From the NCBI RefSeq assembly GCF_023612095.1, contig NZ_CP086235.1, positions 2,243,501 to 2,307,500 on the forward strand: 64,000 bases of DNA, read 5' to 3'. Below, in pieces: positions 25,455-37,022 of this stretch (position 1 is the first letter of the stretch; each line of letters opens with the position of its first letter). Under the pieces are notes generated by a model. It ran no database searches, was not told the DNA's origin, and worked only from the letters and a program-made list of their open reading frames with translations. The DNA is from Cytobacillus firmus (GTDB lineage Bacteria; Bacillota; Bacilli; Bacillales; Cytobacillaceae). Made by a program: the position numbers and the translations under genes.

Positions 25455-27395
25455 CTAAAGTGCATCCTTTATCACTTTTTTCGAATACATCACTGACAGT
25501 ATTCCGAAAATCGAATAAAGCACGGTGTAAAGCACCATAACCAGGATCATCGGCATCCAAAGCTCACTGCCGAAGAAGAACCAGCCTGATTTTACGGCAA
25601 AGTAGCTGTGCAGAAGGCCGACCACCAGCGGAATTCCAAAGTTGAATGCCATTTTGGATCGAATTCCGCGCAGCAGGTCTCCCTGTGTGAAGCCAAGCTT
25701 TCTCAAGATCGTATAGTTTGGTTTTTCATCCTCACTCTGATCCATTTGTTTGAAATAGAGGATGCAGCCTGAAGTGACAAGGAAGGTCAAGCCGAGAAAG
25801 CCGACAATAAACATGACTAACCCCATATTCATTTTTTGACTTGTGCTCATCTCCAGCTGTGAATCGGCTCTGCCGCTGAACTCCATCTCTTTAAAAAGTG
25901 CATTGGCTGTCACCATATCGCTTTCATTCTTCAAATCCACCCCGATGAATAGCGAATTCTCCAGTTGGATTTCAGGATCAAGGTCAGCTTTCAGCTCTTC
26001 ATACACCTTCTCATCCACAATGGCCACCGGCAGCCCGCCTGCTGTAAAATAAAACGGGATGACAAAGTCTTTATATAGCCCTATATAATTTTGTTTAATG
26101 GTATTTGTTTTTCCCTTGAAATCAAGTTTTCCTGAGTCCTTCAGCGTCATGAACTTCTGGAGTGCATCATTATATCCAGTAAGCACGGTTTCTTTAGGGG
26201 AAAGTTCCATGCCAGGTATGGACTTTTCGCTTACAACCGGCAAAAGCATGGTTGGCGAATCAAAATTCATTTCTTCCAGATTGACATCCAGAATGTCCTC
26301 CATATCAGCATTCACCTGCAATACCTCAATGCGTTGTTCCTTATAGCCTAATCCATTTTCTTCAAGCCTGTTCGCAAACTTATCTGCATCCTCCCGGCTT
26401 GTGAACGAAAAGTGGGAGGGGAGGCTATCCTGAGCTGATTTTTCCGCTGAGTAGTAGGAAATATAGCTTAAAGACAGCAGCCCGATTGCAAGGGCGGACA
26501 CAGTTGTAATAATCGTTAAAAGCAGTGCACTCGACTTCATTCGGAACATGATGGAGGACAGTGAAAGTACTTCATTTACATTCAGGTATCCGTCCTTCTT
26601 ATTGCGGATCAGGCTTGCGACAAAGCTGACAGATCCTTTGTAGAAAAGATAGGTTCCAATGATAACGGAAGCAAGGATGAAAACCATCGCCATAAACAAC
26701 TGATTCATGGATGTGAAATCCCCGCCAAATAAAAGGGAAGAGATGTAATAGCCGGCAATGATCAGGGCTAAACCAAGAACGCCCAGGATCATTTCCCAAA
26801 TGGACAGCTTTTTCACTTTTCCCTCGGCAACCGATACCACCCTGAATAAAGATAGAATGGTTTGCCTCTTGATAAATACAAAGTTCATAAGCATGATGAA
26901 AACATAAATTACCGTAAAGACGATGACAGTCTGCAAAAGCGCCTCACTTGAAAAATGCAAGGATGCTACTCCCTCAACACCTGTTAATTTAAAAAGAACC
27001 ATTAGTATCAATTTTGAAACCGAAAAGCCGATAAAGATTCCAATGACCAAGGATCCAAAATACAAGGTAAGATTTTCCAGACTAAGCAGCCTGAAGATTT
27101 CATTCTTGGTCATTCCGATCAGCTGAAACAGCCCAATTTCCTTGCTCCGCCTTTTAATAAAAATAGTGTTGGCGTACAAAAGAAAGATAGAAACAATCGC
27201 AACAAGAAGGATGGAGGCTGTTTTGATCGCAGCCGCCCCTTTAATAGAGCCCTTTGCTTCAGTCATCGATGGGTCATATTGAAGGGTGACAAAGGCAAAA
27301 TAGAGAGCAACACTGAAAATGAGCGCAAACACATAGAGATAATAATGTTTCAGATTCTTTTTCAGATTGCGGAGAATGATGGTATTAATGCTCAT
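25455..27395 (-). CDS. bceB: BceB-type ABC transporter permease
   Basis: About 646 residues with ten predicted membrane segments and a large extracellular domain (roughly residues 305-520) between segments 7 and 8, the BceB layout. Two FtsX-like regions flank that domain. BceAB-type transporters detect cell-wall-active peptides such as bacitracin, remove them from their lipid target and signal flux to the BceS kinase. Start taken at 27395, where GGCGGTG precedes ATG; it overlaps the end of bceA by 11 bases. Confidence 0.88.
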   Translation of the reverse strand: MSINTIILRNLKKNLKHYYLYVFALIFSVALYFAFVTLQYDPSMTEAKGSIKGAAAIKTASILLVAIVSIFLLYANTIFIKRRSKEIGLFQLIGMTKNEIFRLLSLENLTLYFGSLVIGIFIGFSVSKLILMVLFKLTGVEGVASLHFSSEALLQTVIVFTVIYVFIMLMNFVFIKRQTILSLFRVVSVAEGKVKKLSIWEMILGVLGLALIIAGYYISSLLFGGDFTSMNQLFMAMVFILASVIIGTYLFYKGSVSFVASLIRNKKDGYLNVNEVLSLSSIMFRMKSSALLLTIITTVSALAIGLLSLSYISYYSAEKSAQDSLPSHFSFTSREDADKFANRLEENGLGYKEQRIEVLQVNADMEDILDVNLEEMNFDSPTMLLPVVSEKSIPGMELSPKETVLTGYNDALQKFMTLKDSGKLDFKGKTNTIKQNYIGLYKDFVIPFYFTAGGLPVAIVDEKVYEELKADLDPEIQLENSLFIGVDLKNESDMVTANALFKEMEFSGRADSQLEMSTSQKMNMGLVMFIVGFLGLTFLVTSGCILYFKQMDQSEDEKPNYTILRKLGFTQGDLLRGIRSKMAFNFGIPLVVGLLHSYFAVKSGWFFFGSELWMPMILVMVLYTVLYSIFGILSVMYSKKVIKDAL

Positions 27396-28146
27396 GCTGC
27401 ACACCGCCCAAAACACCTTGTGTTTTCATAATATCCTTGAAAAAAGCCTGTCTTGATTGATCACCTTTATTAAGCTGCGTATAGATCTGGCCATCCTTGA
27501 TAAAAATAACCCGGCTGCAGAAGCTGGCAGCCACCGGATCATGGGTGACCATGATAATCGTTGCTTTCCTTTTCTGATTTAAATCACTTAACTTATTTAA
27601 TAAGTCTGAAGCTGATTTCGAATCGAGCGCACCTGTCGGCTCATCAGCGAAAATGATGCTTGGCTCATGAATATACGCACGAGCTGCAGAAGTGCGCTGC
27701 TTTTGCCCGCCGGAAATTTCATTCGGATATTTATCCTTTAACTCTAAAATACCAAGCTCAGCCGCCACCGCTGCAAACTTTTCATCGGCCTCTTTTTTTG
27801 GTGTTTTGCTGATGGAAAGCGGAAGAAGGATATTTTCCTTCACTGTCAAGGTATCAAGGAGATTATATTCCTGAAAGATAAATCCGAGATGCTTCTTGCG
27901 GAACTCAGCGAGCTGTTTTTCCTTCAGCCTTGTCATTTCCTTTCCTTCAATGTTGATTTCTCCGCCGCTTGCACTGTCAATAGACGAGAGCACATTGAGA
28001 AGTGTGGTCTTCCCTGAACCGGAAGCGCCCATAATGCTTACAAATTCACCGGTTTCAATCTTCAAATCAATTCCTTTTAATACTTCCTGCCTATTAAATT
28101 TATTGCCGTAGCTTTTATGAATTTTTTTGGCTTCAAGTACAGTCAT
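27385..28146 (-). CDS. bceA: BceA-type ABC transporter ATPase
   Basis: Walker [14 protein letters not shown]-loop [12 protein letters not shown], Walker [13 protein letters not shown] and H-loop IMVTHDP. The LSGGQ position reads [10 protein letters not shown]. 253 residues from ATG 28146, which has AAAGGATGG upstream. Powers BceB. Likely transcribed from a BceR-activated promoter in the gap after bceS. Confidence 0.93.
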   Translation of the reverse strand: MTVLEAKKIHKSYGNKFNRQEVLKGIDLKIETGEFVSIMGASGSGKTTLLNVLSSIDSASGGEINIEGKEMTRLKEKQLAEFRKKHLGFIFQEYNLLDTLTVKENILLPLSISKTPKKEADEKFAAVAAELGILELKDKYPNEISGGQKQRTSAARAYIHEPSIIFADEPTGALDSKSASDLLNKLSDLNQKRKATIIMVTHDPVAASFCSRVIFIKDGQIYTQLNKGDQSRQAFFKDIMKTQGVLGGVQHEH

Positions 28147-28230
28147 GTGCAACCATCCTTTCTTTGATAGCTTTAGTATAGAAGGTTACATTTATGTAAT
28201 TCCTTCGATTGAACGAACAAACAGCAAAAG

Positions 28231-28252
28231 CATGTGACATTTTTGTCACATG
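28231..28252. promoter_or_regulatory. Candidate BceR operator overlapping the bceS terminator
   Basis: CATGTGACA-TTTT-TGTCACATG is a perfect 9-bp inverted repeat, about 90 bp upstream of bceA. It overlaps the bceS stop codon, and on the minus strand it is followed by CTTTTGCTGTTTG, so it may act as a weak terminator of bceRS as well. A TATACT -10 box lies between it and bceA. Confidence 0.5.
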
Positions 28253-29250
28253 CCTGTTATGCTGTTGAAATCATTGCGGGTTGGGAAGACAAGTGTCATG
28301 ATGGTGCCTTTGTTTAAAAAAGACTCCGCATGGATTTGTATTTTCAGCTGGTCTGCTGCTTTTTTGGCTAAATATAACCCCATGCCAGTTGCTGCGTTTT
28401 CATGATGATTGGCAGTAGAGGTGAATCCCTTCTCAAAGATCCACGGCAAATCTCTCGGATCAATGCCTCTGCCAAAATCCTGTATCCTCAAGGATATTTT
28501 ACCGTCATGACTGGAGCATGAAATCAAAATGTCTGAGTCCTCACTATACTTTACAGCGTTAGTTAAAAGCTGGCGAATGATAAAGCTTAGCCATTTGGCG
28601 TCGCTCATGGCTTCCATTTCTTCCATTTCCATTTCAAAGCCAATGCCTTTTTGCATGCACCAGGACTGCAGAGATTTGATCTCACTAAATAGGATACCTT
28701 CAAGATTAACTATTTCAATATACAGGTCATTTTCCATAGAAGGAATCCGCTTTTGATGCAGCTGCTGATCCAGAAGAAGGTGGATGCGCAGCCATTCGTA
28801 CGTCAGCGCGGATTTAAGGTTCTGATCCTCGATCCGGTCAATCATGAGATGCAAGGCAGTCAAGGGTGTTTTAACCTCATGAATCCAGGAGAGCAGTTCA
28901 TCTTTTTCCTGCTCGAGCAGTGTCCAATTCCGGGTGTACTCCTGTTTAAACCGCTCGGTTTGGCTAACCAGGCCCGATTCTATTATTTTTTCAAAGGGAC
29001 TTACAGACTCTGGTATGCTTGACAGATCTAAATTATCTTCCCGCTCGGCTACTTCTCTGTAAAATCGTGTTTCTTTTTGATAACGGAGAAAAATGAACCC
29101 AGTAAAAATAATGGCAGATAAAAAGGTGTAATAAAGGAAGGGCTTAAGGGATATGGCTGAATCGATATATACGACAAAGGCAGCAAGCACCTGAAGGAAA
29201 CTGAACAACAGGATCCAGCTTAACCGCTCCCTGATATATTTCCTAAACAT
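28246..29250 (-). CDS. bceS: BceS-type intramembrane-sensing histidine kinase
   Basis: 334 residues with two membrane helices and almost no extracellular loop (about residues 12-50), then HisKA with His in LLSWIHEVKTPLTALH and HATPase with N-box RQLLTNAVKYS, QDFGRGID and GMGLYLAKK. Kinases of this type get their signal from the BceAB transporter. ATG 29250 overlaps the end of bceR by 8 bases. Confidence 0.9.
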   Translation of the reverse strand: MFRKYIRERLSWILLFSFLQVLAAFVVYIDSAISLKPFLYYTFLSAIIFTGFIFLRYQKETRFYREVAEREDNLDLSSIPESVSPFEKIIESGLVSQTERFKQEYTRNWTLLEQEKDELLSWIHEVKTPLTALHLMIDRIEDQNLKSALTYEWLRIHLLLDQQLHQKRIPSMENDLYIEIVNLEGILFSEIKSLQSWCMQKGIGFEMEMEEMEAMSDAKWLSFIIRQLLTNAVKYSEDSDILISCSSHDGKISLRIQDFGRGIDPRDLPWIFEKGFTSTANHHENAATGMGLYLAKKAADQLKIQIHAESFLNKGTIMTLVFPTRNDFNSITGM

Positions 29251-29938
29251 GCGGGGCTTCCTCTTCAATTGCCATATAACCCTGGCCGACCTTTGTTTCG
29301 ATCCTGGTGCCAAGCCCAAGTTCTTCAAGCTTTTTCCTTAGTCTGTTAACATTCACGGTCAGAGTATTATCACTAATGAATCGCTTGTCATCCCATAGGC
29401 TATTAATAATCTCATCCCGGGTGACTATTTGATTTTTTCTTTCTATTAGAAGCTTTAAAATGTAAATTTCATTTTTCGTTAATTCTATGGAACCATTCTC
29501 ATTTGTTACGGTATTCTTTTCGAAATCAACCGCCGCACCGCACCAGGTCTTCAGGTTATTTTGAACGGCACTATAGTTGTAGACACGTCTAAGGATTGCC
29601 TGTATTTTGGCAATCAGAACTTCGAAGTGAAAGGGCTTTTGGACAAAATCGTCCGCGCCAAGTTGCATGGACATGACCTGGTCTGAGGGGTGATCACGGG
29701 ATGACAGAAAAATGATCGGCACATTCGAATGTGAACGGATCATCCGGCACCAATGAAACCCGTCGAACTTAGGAAGCTGGATATCAATAATGACCAAATC
29801 TGGCTGAATGCCGGCAAACTCCTTCATAACATCACTGAAATCCTGAATTCCATGAACTTCATAAGACCACTGGGAAAGCCGGTCTTTGATTTCAGTAAAA
29901 AGGGAGGCATCATCCTCAATTAAAAGCACTTTAAACAA
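29243..29938 (-). CDS. bceR: BceR response regulator (OmpR family)
   Basis: Receiver domain with phospho-Asp in DLVIIDIQLPKFDG and a C-terminal winged helix (SDNTLTVNVNRLRKKL). Very close in order and sequence to B. subtilis BceR, which is 231 residues and begins MFK. TTG 29938 gives the same start and length, with GGTGAG 5 nt upstream; ATG 29971 would add 11 residues. Confidence 0.92.
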   Translation of the reverse strand: MFKVLLIEDDASLFTEIKDRLSQWSYEVHGIQDFSDVMKEFAGIQPDLVIIDIQLPKFDGFHWCRMIRSHSNVPIIFLSSRDHPSDQVMSMQLGADDFVQKPFHFEVLIAKIQAILRRVYNYSAVQNNLKTWCGAAVDFEKNTVTNENGSIELTKNEIYILKLLIERKNQIVTRDEIINSLWDDKRFISDNTLTVNVNRLRKKLEELGLGTRIETKVGQGYMAIEEEAPHV

Positions 29939-30049
29939 TTTGCTCACCACACTTTTGCATATTCCTTCCATTATTGTATAGGAAAAGCTGAAGGTGTGCC
30001 AGAACGATTCCGGGCTGTGGTAAAATAGGGTAAAAAGCAGGTTTTGAAC

Positions 30050-30766
30050 ATGGAAATCTTTCTTTTTATCCTTATTATTTTAATTGCATCTATTATGCAG
30101 ACAAGCACGGGATTTGGCTTCTCAATCCTGGCCACACCGTTTTTGCTGATGCTTTTTGAGCCAAGAGAAGCCATTCAAATCAATTTGTTTTTATCTTTTA
30201 GTATTTCAGCTGCCTTATTTTCTAAAATCAAGAAGGATACAGACTTCGGAGTTTTGAAAAGGTTCGCAATTGGCAGTTCAGCCGGGCTGCCCATCGGTAT
30301 TGCCATTTTTTTATTTTTGGACATTTCCCGGCTGAAGGTAGCTGTCAGTTTCATTATTTTGCTTTTAACACTCCTTTTGATGGCGAATTTCCGTGTGAAA
30401 GAAACAAGCCGGAGGGATTATTCAGTGGGCGGATTGTCAGGAATCATGACAACCAGCATTGGCATGCCCGGCCCGCCGCTTCTGTTGTATTTTTCAGGAA
30501 CGGATACCGAAAAAGAGCGGCTTAGGGGAACCACTTTGGCTTTTTACTTGTTTATCTACTCGGCCAGTCTGGTAGTTCAGATCATCTTTGCAGGAACCAA
30601 TAAGACGATTTGGCTTTCAAGCTTGTATGCTTTGCCCCTGGTGCTGCTGGGTCTATATCTGGGACAAATTTTATTTGTCAAAATCAATCAGCGGTTTTTT
30701 AAGTTTTTTACATATATTATATTGTTTTTTACAGGGATTTACCTGCTGGCTGCGAGTGTAAGGTAG
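30050..30766 (+). CDS. TSUP-family (TauE/SafE) membrane transporter
   Basis: About 238 residues with seven to eight hydrophobic segments. STGFGFSILATPFLLMLFEP and the repeated GIMTTSIGMPGPPLLLY are the duplicated signature of sulfite/anion exporters of the TauE/SafE family. Substrate unknown; sulfite or organosulfur anions are typical. Divergent from bceRS. Confidence 0.8.
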   Translation: MEIFLFILIILIASIMQTSTGFGFSILATPFLLMLFEPREAIQINLFLSFSISAALFSKIKKDTDFGVLKRFAIGSSAGLPIGIAIFLFLDISRLKVAVSFIILLLTLLLMANFRVKETSRRDYSVGGLSGIMTTSIGMPGPPLLLYFSGTDTEKERLRGTTLAFYLFIYSASLVVQIIFAGTNKTIWLSSLYALPLVLLGLYLGQILFVKINQRFFKFFTYIILFFTGIYLLAASVR

Positions 30767-30845
30767 AATGCGGGGACGCAATTAAAGACGGGGCTAATAA
30801 AAGTGCTAATTAGTATTAATTGAACCATGAAAAGGGTGTCTGATC

Positions 30846-31313
30846 TTGAATAAAAAAATGATTTATTGGATTCTGTGCTTCCTGTTTTCATTCCTTGGTT
30901 TTTACCTTATAGAACATGTATTTACGGTAAAGCCCCATGTGGTTTCCGGCAATGGAAATTTAGGCATCCTCATAATTTTTCTTTTTACACCTGTCTTTAT
31001 TTCCAGTTGGGTTTATACTTTTAAACGGGCAAAAGCAACACTATTGAAAAATAACAAAATTGCTATAGGACTTTTGCTGCTTTCGCTTGCTGTCAGTGCT
31101 TTGCTGATGATCGGAATTTATGATTACACAAGTGAACTGATCATGGCTCTTGGAGGAAAACCGGATAACCCGGAATCAAGAATTTACCGTTTTGGCTGGT
31201 TCAATCAATACACTAATAGTCTTTATTTTAATGTTTATACCTTTTTCTTATCGCAAATCGCAGCAGTGGTTTTTGGTATTTTTTCAGCTATGAGGAGCTC
31301 AAAGCTATATTAA
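30846..31313 (+). CDS. Membrane protein of unknown function
   Basis: 155 residues with four hydrophobic segments and a short loop with GGKPDNPESRIYRFGWF. No family recognised. TTG 30846 has AAGGGTG 7 nt upstream. A terminator follows. Confidence 0.6.
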   Translation: MNKKMIYWILCFLFSFLGFYLIEHVFTVKPHVVSGNGNLGILIIFLFTPVFISSWVYTFKRAKATLLKNNKIAIGLLLLSLAVSALLMIGIYDYTSELIMALGGKPDNPESRIYRFGWFNQYTNSLYFNVYTFFLSQIAAVVFGIFSAMRSSKLY

Positions 31314-31343
31314 TATTTTAAAAACTGATTTTGGCACAGTGGA

Positions 31344-31385
31344 AAAAGGCTATCCATTTGGGGTAATTTAAAAAGCCTTTTGTAC
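31344..31385 (+). terminator. Hairpin terminator
   Basis: AAAAGGCT pairs with AGCCTTTT across a 22-nt loop. The stretch on to 31585 shows no gene. Confidence 0.5.
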
Positions 31386-31585
31386 CGCAGAGTTATAAGG
31401 TTAACGAGTCTTTTATACTATTAGTACACGAAGATATACCGTGTTTTAGATACAAAGCTATGAAATTTAACAGGCCCTTCCCATTAAATTCCCCCAATTT
31501 ACATCTCTCAGGCCCGGCCCTACAATTAATTTTATGAAAAGTTAAAAAATTTATTTTTCCATATGGAGGAAAGGGCGGGAGAGAG

Positions 31586-34500
31586 ATGAAGGCGAAAAAA
31601 GGGGTACCCTATAAGGTGCTGACTTCTGCATTGGCAGCAGCCTTATTATTTGGGGGAACCGTATCGGCACAAGGAGATCAGGATGATCAGATCCAGGCTC
31701 CAAGTGTAGAAGAAATTGTTAAGCAGGGACAAAAAATATTTTTGGATCAGCAATATCAGGCTGGATCACAGGCAGTGGACAAGCTTGGGTATACAGATTT
31801 GCAAGAAAAAGGATTAGTGGCGCCTTATAAGCCAAATGAAATTCTGCGTGTAATCGTTGAGGTCGAACAGCCGGCAGATACAGAGAAAACAAAGCAAAGC
31901 AAAAAAAGTAAAATGAAAGCAAAACAGGACGAAGTCATTTCAACGCTCTCCAGGAAAAAATCCTTCAAGAAAGTGAAGCATCGCTTCTATGAGGGATTTA
32001 ATGGGTTTAGCTTAGATACAGAGTTTCGTAATGTAAAAGAAATTCAGGCAATACCTGGTGTCACAAACGTACATATTGCGAGAACCTTCCAGCCATCCAT
32101 GGGGGCCAGCAAGGAGTTAGTGCAGGCGCAAAAGGTCTGGGAGCGGCATGGCTATGAAGGAGAAGGGCTGCTTGTTGCAGTAGTTGATTCCGGATTGGAT
32201 TATACACACCAGGATATGACATTGACGGATGATGGGAAAGATAAGCAGAAATGGTCGGAGCAAGGAATACAGGGAAAACTCACTGAAACGGCTATAAATG
32301 ACGTCTGGTATAGTGACAAAGTGCCGACAGGCTATGACTGGGCAGATGAGGATACGGATGTCATTCCCCGCGGGCAGTATGGAAGCCCGCATGGCATGCA
32401 TGTCGCCGGTACTGTAGGTGCCAATGGAGATGAAGATAATGATGGAGTTAAGGGGATTGCTCCCGGTGTTCAGCTCCTGGCAGAAAAAGTCTTTTCTGAT
32501 AACGGCGGGGGAGCTTATGAAGATGATATTATTGCCGGAATTGAACATGCTGTCACAATGGGGGCTGATGTCATTAACATGAGTCTTGGATCTGATGCCG
32601 GCTTTGTTGGAGAAGAAAATGATCCGATCCAAAAGTCAATCCGGGAAGCAACTGAGCAGGGTACCCTGGTAGTAGTAGCTGGAGGCAATTCCTCTTACAG
32701 TACTAAAAATAATATTTTGGAGTCCTCTGCTAAGCCATATGCGGAAAATCCGGATATTGGCACAGTCGGGGAACCTTCTGTCAGCCCGTTTGCGCTATCT
32801 GTTGCTTCCTATGAAAATAGTAAATTGTATAGGAACGTCCTTTCGGATGAAAATGGTTTCAAGCTTCCATACCAGGATCAGACCCATGTGGATTTAAAGC
32901 TTTCAAAGGTATTAACTCCTGGTGAGAGCTATGAATTTGTGTATGTGGGGGAAGGCAAAAGAGAAGATTTTACAGGCATAGATGTAGCAGGCAAAATTGT
33001 TATAGCAAAGCCAACACTTAACTATTTTTCCTATACACATGTACAATCTGAAGCCGAAAAAAATGGAGCCAAGGCAGTTATCCTTGTTCCGCCGCCTGAA
33101 AAAGGGGACTATTCTTTCTTGTATTTTAGTCCATACTTTATCCCTGCAGCAACAACAGGCAAAGAGGCAGGAGAGGCCTTAATTTCCAAGCTTACAAAGG
33201 GACAAACAGTAAAAATGCAGATGAGCAAAGGGATTTGGCTGGAAAATGCGGAAAAGGATAATATGTCAGACTTTTCATCGTTTGGAACACCGCACACGCT
33301 GGATTTCAAACCTGAGCTATCCGCACCTGGCGGCGGAATTTATTCGACTGTTCCCGGCAATGAATATGAAATCATGAGCGGAACATCCATGGCAGCACCT
33401 CATGTTGCAGGAGGGTCAGCACTGCTGCTTCAGGCACTATATGAAAAAGGATTAAAACAATCAAAAGAAACGGCGCTTAAAGCGAAAATTGCTTTAATGA
33501 ATACGTCAAAAGTCGTACGGGATCCGCGTGCAAATAACCAGGTTCCATACTCACCGCGCGTTCAGGGTTCCGGCATGATGCAAATACAAAATGCGATCAA
33601 AACACCTGTACTTGTTACAAATAAAAATGCTCCTTTGGAACAGGCTGGAGCCGTTGCTCTTAAGGAGATCAACGGTAAAGCACACTTCAAACTGAATGTC
33701 GAAGCACTTCGTGATGCTGATGTGAAAGATCTTGAATATCAAGTGTACGTTGATGTTTTAACAGATGAAACAGAAACAAAAGAGTTTGATTTGGACAACG
33801 ACGGTAAATTAGACTCTAAAGAATATTTAACGATGACAAGCAAGAGAATTTCAGGGGCTGCTGCCATCGTTAACGGTGATAAAGTAACGGAATTCAAAGG
33901 AAAAAAGCTGAAAATTAAGCCAGGACAAAATAAGAGTTTGGATGTACAGATTCAATTGCCGAAAAACTTAAAGAAGGGCTCATTTGTAGAAGGCTTTGTC
34001 CGTCTTGTGCCATCCGGGAAAAATAGCGAAGCAGCTGTTCCGCTAACGGTGCCTTATATGGGTTACTATGGAGAATGGGACAAGCCTCAAAACCTGGACC
34101 CAGCTGCCTGGGAAAAAGATGCATTCCTTGGGTACACCATTCTTTGGAACGATGAAGGGGCACGATTTCCAATGGGATATGACCCATATACCGGAACCTT
34201 TAATATGGACCGCATTGTGATTTCCCCTAATGCTGCTTTGCCGGGTGTTTTCCCATCTTTTACAGCTCTTCGCAATTTACAAAAGACAGAAATGTATGTT
34301 GAGAATGATAAAGGTGAAGTGATCAATTATTTAGGTGACTTCAGTGAATATACCGGCAAGCCATGGAAGTTCCGAAAAAATATTATGGCACTTGGGGATA
34401 ATATGATTTACGGATATTTATGGGATGTTAAGAATCAAAACGGGCAATTCGTTGAGGATGGAACCTATCAGTATGTAATCAAAACAACACTTGATTACAA

Positions 34501-35097
34501 GGATGCCAAACCGCAGGAAGTAAGGCTTCCGGTTCACGTAGATTCAGTTGCACCAGTCGTCTCGGATATTCAGGTACAGCCAAAGGACGGCCAATATGAG
34601 ATTTCCTTCAAGTCTGAAGATAACGAGGGGGAAGCGGCTATAATGGGGCCATCATCTGGTATAACGGCAAGTATATGCCGCTCGAGCCTGGAAAAACGTC
34701 AGCCCTTGTAAAAGAAGAACCGAAAAGCATTGTCGTTTTGGGTGTCGACCATGCCTTAAACCATAGCTATGCTGTATGGGGGGATCCTTCCTATATTCAT
34801 GAAAGCATGCTGGTGAGCTACTTCAGTGTTTATCCTAATAAAAATGTGAATGCAAACACACCTGCCGGGATCAATGCATTTGCAAACAACCGCTTAAACT
34901 GGAAGGTGTACGTTAAAGATGAAGCAGGAAACATTGTTGACACCTTTAATGTAGAAAATGAACTTGAAATTCACTTAAAGTGGACTCCTGATGCTGATCT
35001 TCCGGATGGGACTTACACGATTAGTGCGGATGTATCAAATAAACAGGGCTTTAAAGTAAGCACTAGCCCTCAGACTGTTACAGTTGTTCAGAAATAA
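31586..35097 (+). pseudogene. Secreted S8 (subtilisin-like, lactocepin/C5a-type) protease, frameshifted near the C-terminus
   Basis: Signal peptide (about 1-29, cut near VSAQG), an inhibitor_I9-like propeptide (about 80-170) and an S8 domain with catalytic Asp201 (VVDSGLDY), His269 (PHGMHVAG), oxyanion Asn in AGGNSS and Ser601 (SGTSMAAPHVAG). A PA domain is inserted at about 430-545. Fn3-like wall-protease domains follow. The frame breaks at the five-G run 34627-34631. One more G gives EGGSGYNGAIIWYNGKY and joins the last 140 residues, for about 1170 in total. The catalytic part is intact either way. Probable role: breakdown of extracellular protein. Confidence 0.88.
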
Positions 35098-35164
35098 ATG
35101 AATAAAAGCCATGGACAGCGGGTTAAAGGGTTTCGTTTTCGGGTGCTTTATTGATAAATGGCAA

Positions 35165-35211
35165 AAAGAATGACGTGTGAAATTGGCACACGTCATTTTC
35201 CTTATTTTTTA
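35165..35211 (+). terminator. Terminator after the protease gene
   Basis: AATGACGTGTG pairs with CACACGTCATT, followed by TTCCTTATTTTTT. Confidence 0.85.
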
Positions 35212-35856
35212 GGGTTTTTAGCCTCTTTCATCATTTTTGAAATAGCAATTGACATTATATTTTATATGGACAATAAGTATTGTACCCTTAAAATGCAGGC
35301 CAAAATAGCTGTCGGTTTCAATGCCGCTTTGGCTGCCGGCAATATCCTTATCCCAGTGTCCATTCATCACCATGTGTACAAATATATCCTTTTTAGTGGT
35401 GACTATCCTCCAACTGTAATCCATTTACAAGCAGGTAAATAGCTATGAAAATCTAACAAATCAGGAGTAATCGGGTGTGTACGCTTCTGTAGAGAGAGGT
35501 TAGTTGAAAAAACATGTGTTAAAATATGGTAAAGAGAAATAAGTATTGATTAGGTTAGTAAAAGGGGATGTTTTTGAAATAGTTACACCTAAGGTATAGG
35601 ATTATTTCAGTATGTTCATAAGGATGAAACAATGGGTCAATTAATCCGTATCATTCCCAGCCTAAATGAAAAAGGGTATATCTAATGTCGGAGTCAACAA
35701 AGGGAGTTAAGTTACTCCCCGTGCAAACTAATTTGAATTATAGGTCAATTTTTTATAATCTACTGAGATCAATAACCTTTCAATAATATGGCATACTTCT
35801 TTAATTAGAATATTTAAAACTGAGTCCAAAAGACCATACCAAGCCTTATACCTGAA
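35212..35856. other. 645-base gap without a convincing gene
   Basis: Short frames on both strands lack ribosome sites. A minus-strand frame at 35218-35424 and a plus-strand 30-codon stretch ending near 35685 (FQYVHKDETMGQLIRII) look faintly protein-like but have no start. They may be remnants of lost genes. Confidence 0.3.
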
Positions 35857-37020
35857 TCACTTTTTGGATTTACTATTTTCATGCAATTTATACCTTCCAG
35901 AGTAAACAATGTTCACATCAACATCTACGTTGCGAAGAGAATCTTGGTTTAAAACGAGTTGGTTCTTTCCTGTGGCAATGTGCTTCCATTGATGTGGATG
36001 TTGGCGATATAATGTTTCACCCAAGTTGTAAATATCTATCCCCTTATTAAACGCGGTTTGATACGTATTACGGATTTGCTCTTCTATTGTTTTTTGAGCA
36101 ATTTGTTTGAGCTTATGTTCTGTAAGGTCAGTGTGTAATTCATTGATTCCGGCTTTCACACTCACAGATATATCGAAAAACACTTTGTCCAATTTAACAA
36201 TGGGGGTCACTTCAAACTTGGGTTTTTCGGCGACAAGAATAGCAGCAAGCTTTTCTTCGGCAAAAAGATTAAGAGGAACTCGGATGGTGTGAGTACTTAG
36301 CCAAGGCAATCCAGACAAATCCTCGAGATCCATTCGACCATAATAATTGTCCTGATCATATATATGTATACCTGAATATTTAAGCAACTCTTTGGGTTTA
36401 TTACTTTCCTGCCACTGACCTCTGCGAATCGATAATTCAGGTATATAACTAGTCCTGGGCTTTTCGTTTGAGTCTAATACAAATTGTTTCAGGCGGATCG
36501 GAGTAAGGATGGATCGCTGTCTATAATTTTGTTCGGGATTGTGAAGAATCGATGCTTTCGGAGACAATCTAAAAAAGGGTGTAGCCAGAAGAATTTCTTC
36601 TATAGGCTCTCTTGTACTGAAAAGCCAAGATATGTACCTTATTTCACGATAACGATTGATTAATTCCAGCACTTCCCCTACTTTGTTTTCTTTTATCATT
36701 CTCTCGCTAAACAAGATAGCAGAGACTTGTCCAAAGTTTAGGCGCTGTTGTGATGTACTATACAAATCATTTACGGCATCAGTAAATGAAGCACCCTGAC
36801 CTTTGCCCACCCAAACCGGGGGCTGTTCCTCTTTTTGCTGTCCCTCCAGCTTTGCCACTGTCGTGAAATCTAGTAATTGCACAAAAACTGTATATTTGTC
36901 ATTGATATAGTCAATACCAACAGCAGTTGCATAGTTCATGTTCTGTACTTCATATCTGCTCCAACATCCGGTAAGGTTGAGGAGAAGAAGAAAAACAAAA
37001 ATACTTTTATATCCCCGCAT
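35857..37020 (-). CDS. Ger(x)C-family spore germination lipoprotein
   Basis: 387 residues with a lipoprotein signal (FLLLLNLTGC, Cys19) and the Ger(x)C landmarks: AVGIDY early and TPIRLKQFVLD in the middle. C subunits of GerA-type nutrient receptors sit on the outer face of the spore inner membrane. It follows the A subunit by 2 bases. Confidence 0.9.
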   Translation of the reverse strand: MRGYKSIFVFLLLLNLTGCWSRYEVQNMNYATAVGIDYINDKYTVFVQLLDFTTVAKLEGQQKEEQPPVWVGKGQGASFTDAVNDLYSTSQQRLNFGQVSAILFSERMIKENKVGEVLELINRYREIRYISWLFSTREPIEEILLATPFFRLSPKASILHNPEQNYRQRSILTPIRLKQFVLDSNEKPRTSYIPELSIRRGQWQESNKPKELLKYSGIHIYDQDNYYGRMDLEDLSGLPWLSTHTIRVPLNLFAEEKLAAILVAEKPKFEVTPIVKLDKVFFDISVSVKAGINELHTDLTEHKLKQIAQKTIEEQIRNTYQTAFNKGIDIYNLGETLYRQHPHQWKHIATGKNQLVLNQDSLRNVDVDVNIVYSGRYKLHENSKSKK

Positions 37021-37022
37021 TT

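Noticed and set aside
25144..25465. Minus-strand ORFs of 75-89 residues over array C
   Set aside because: Repeated FAG-LFAN-type residues simply reflect the TGCAAATA repeat; no ribosome sites.
35158..35442. 94-residue ORF after the protease gene
   Set aside because: Begins inside the terminator hairpin and has no ribosome site.
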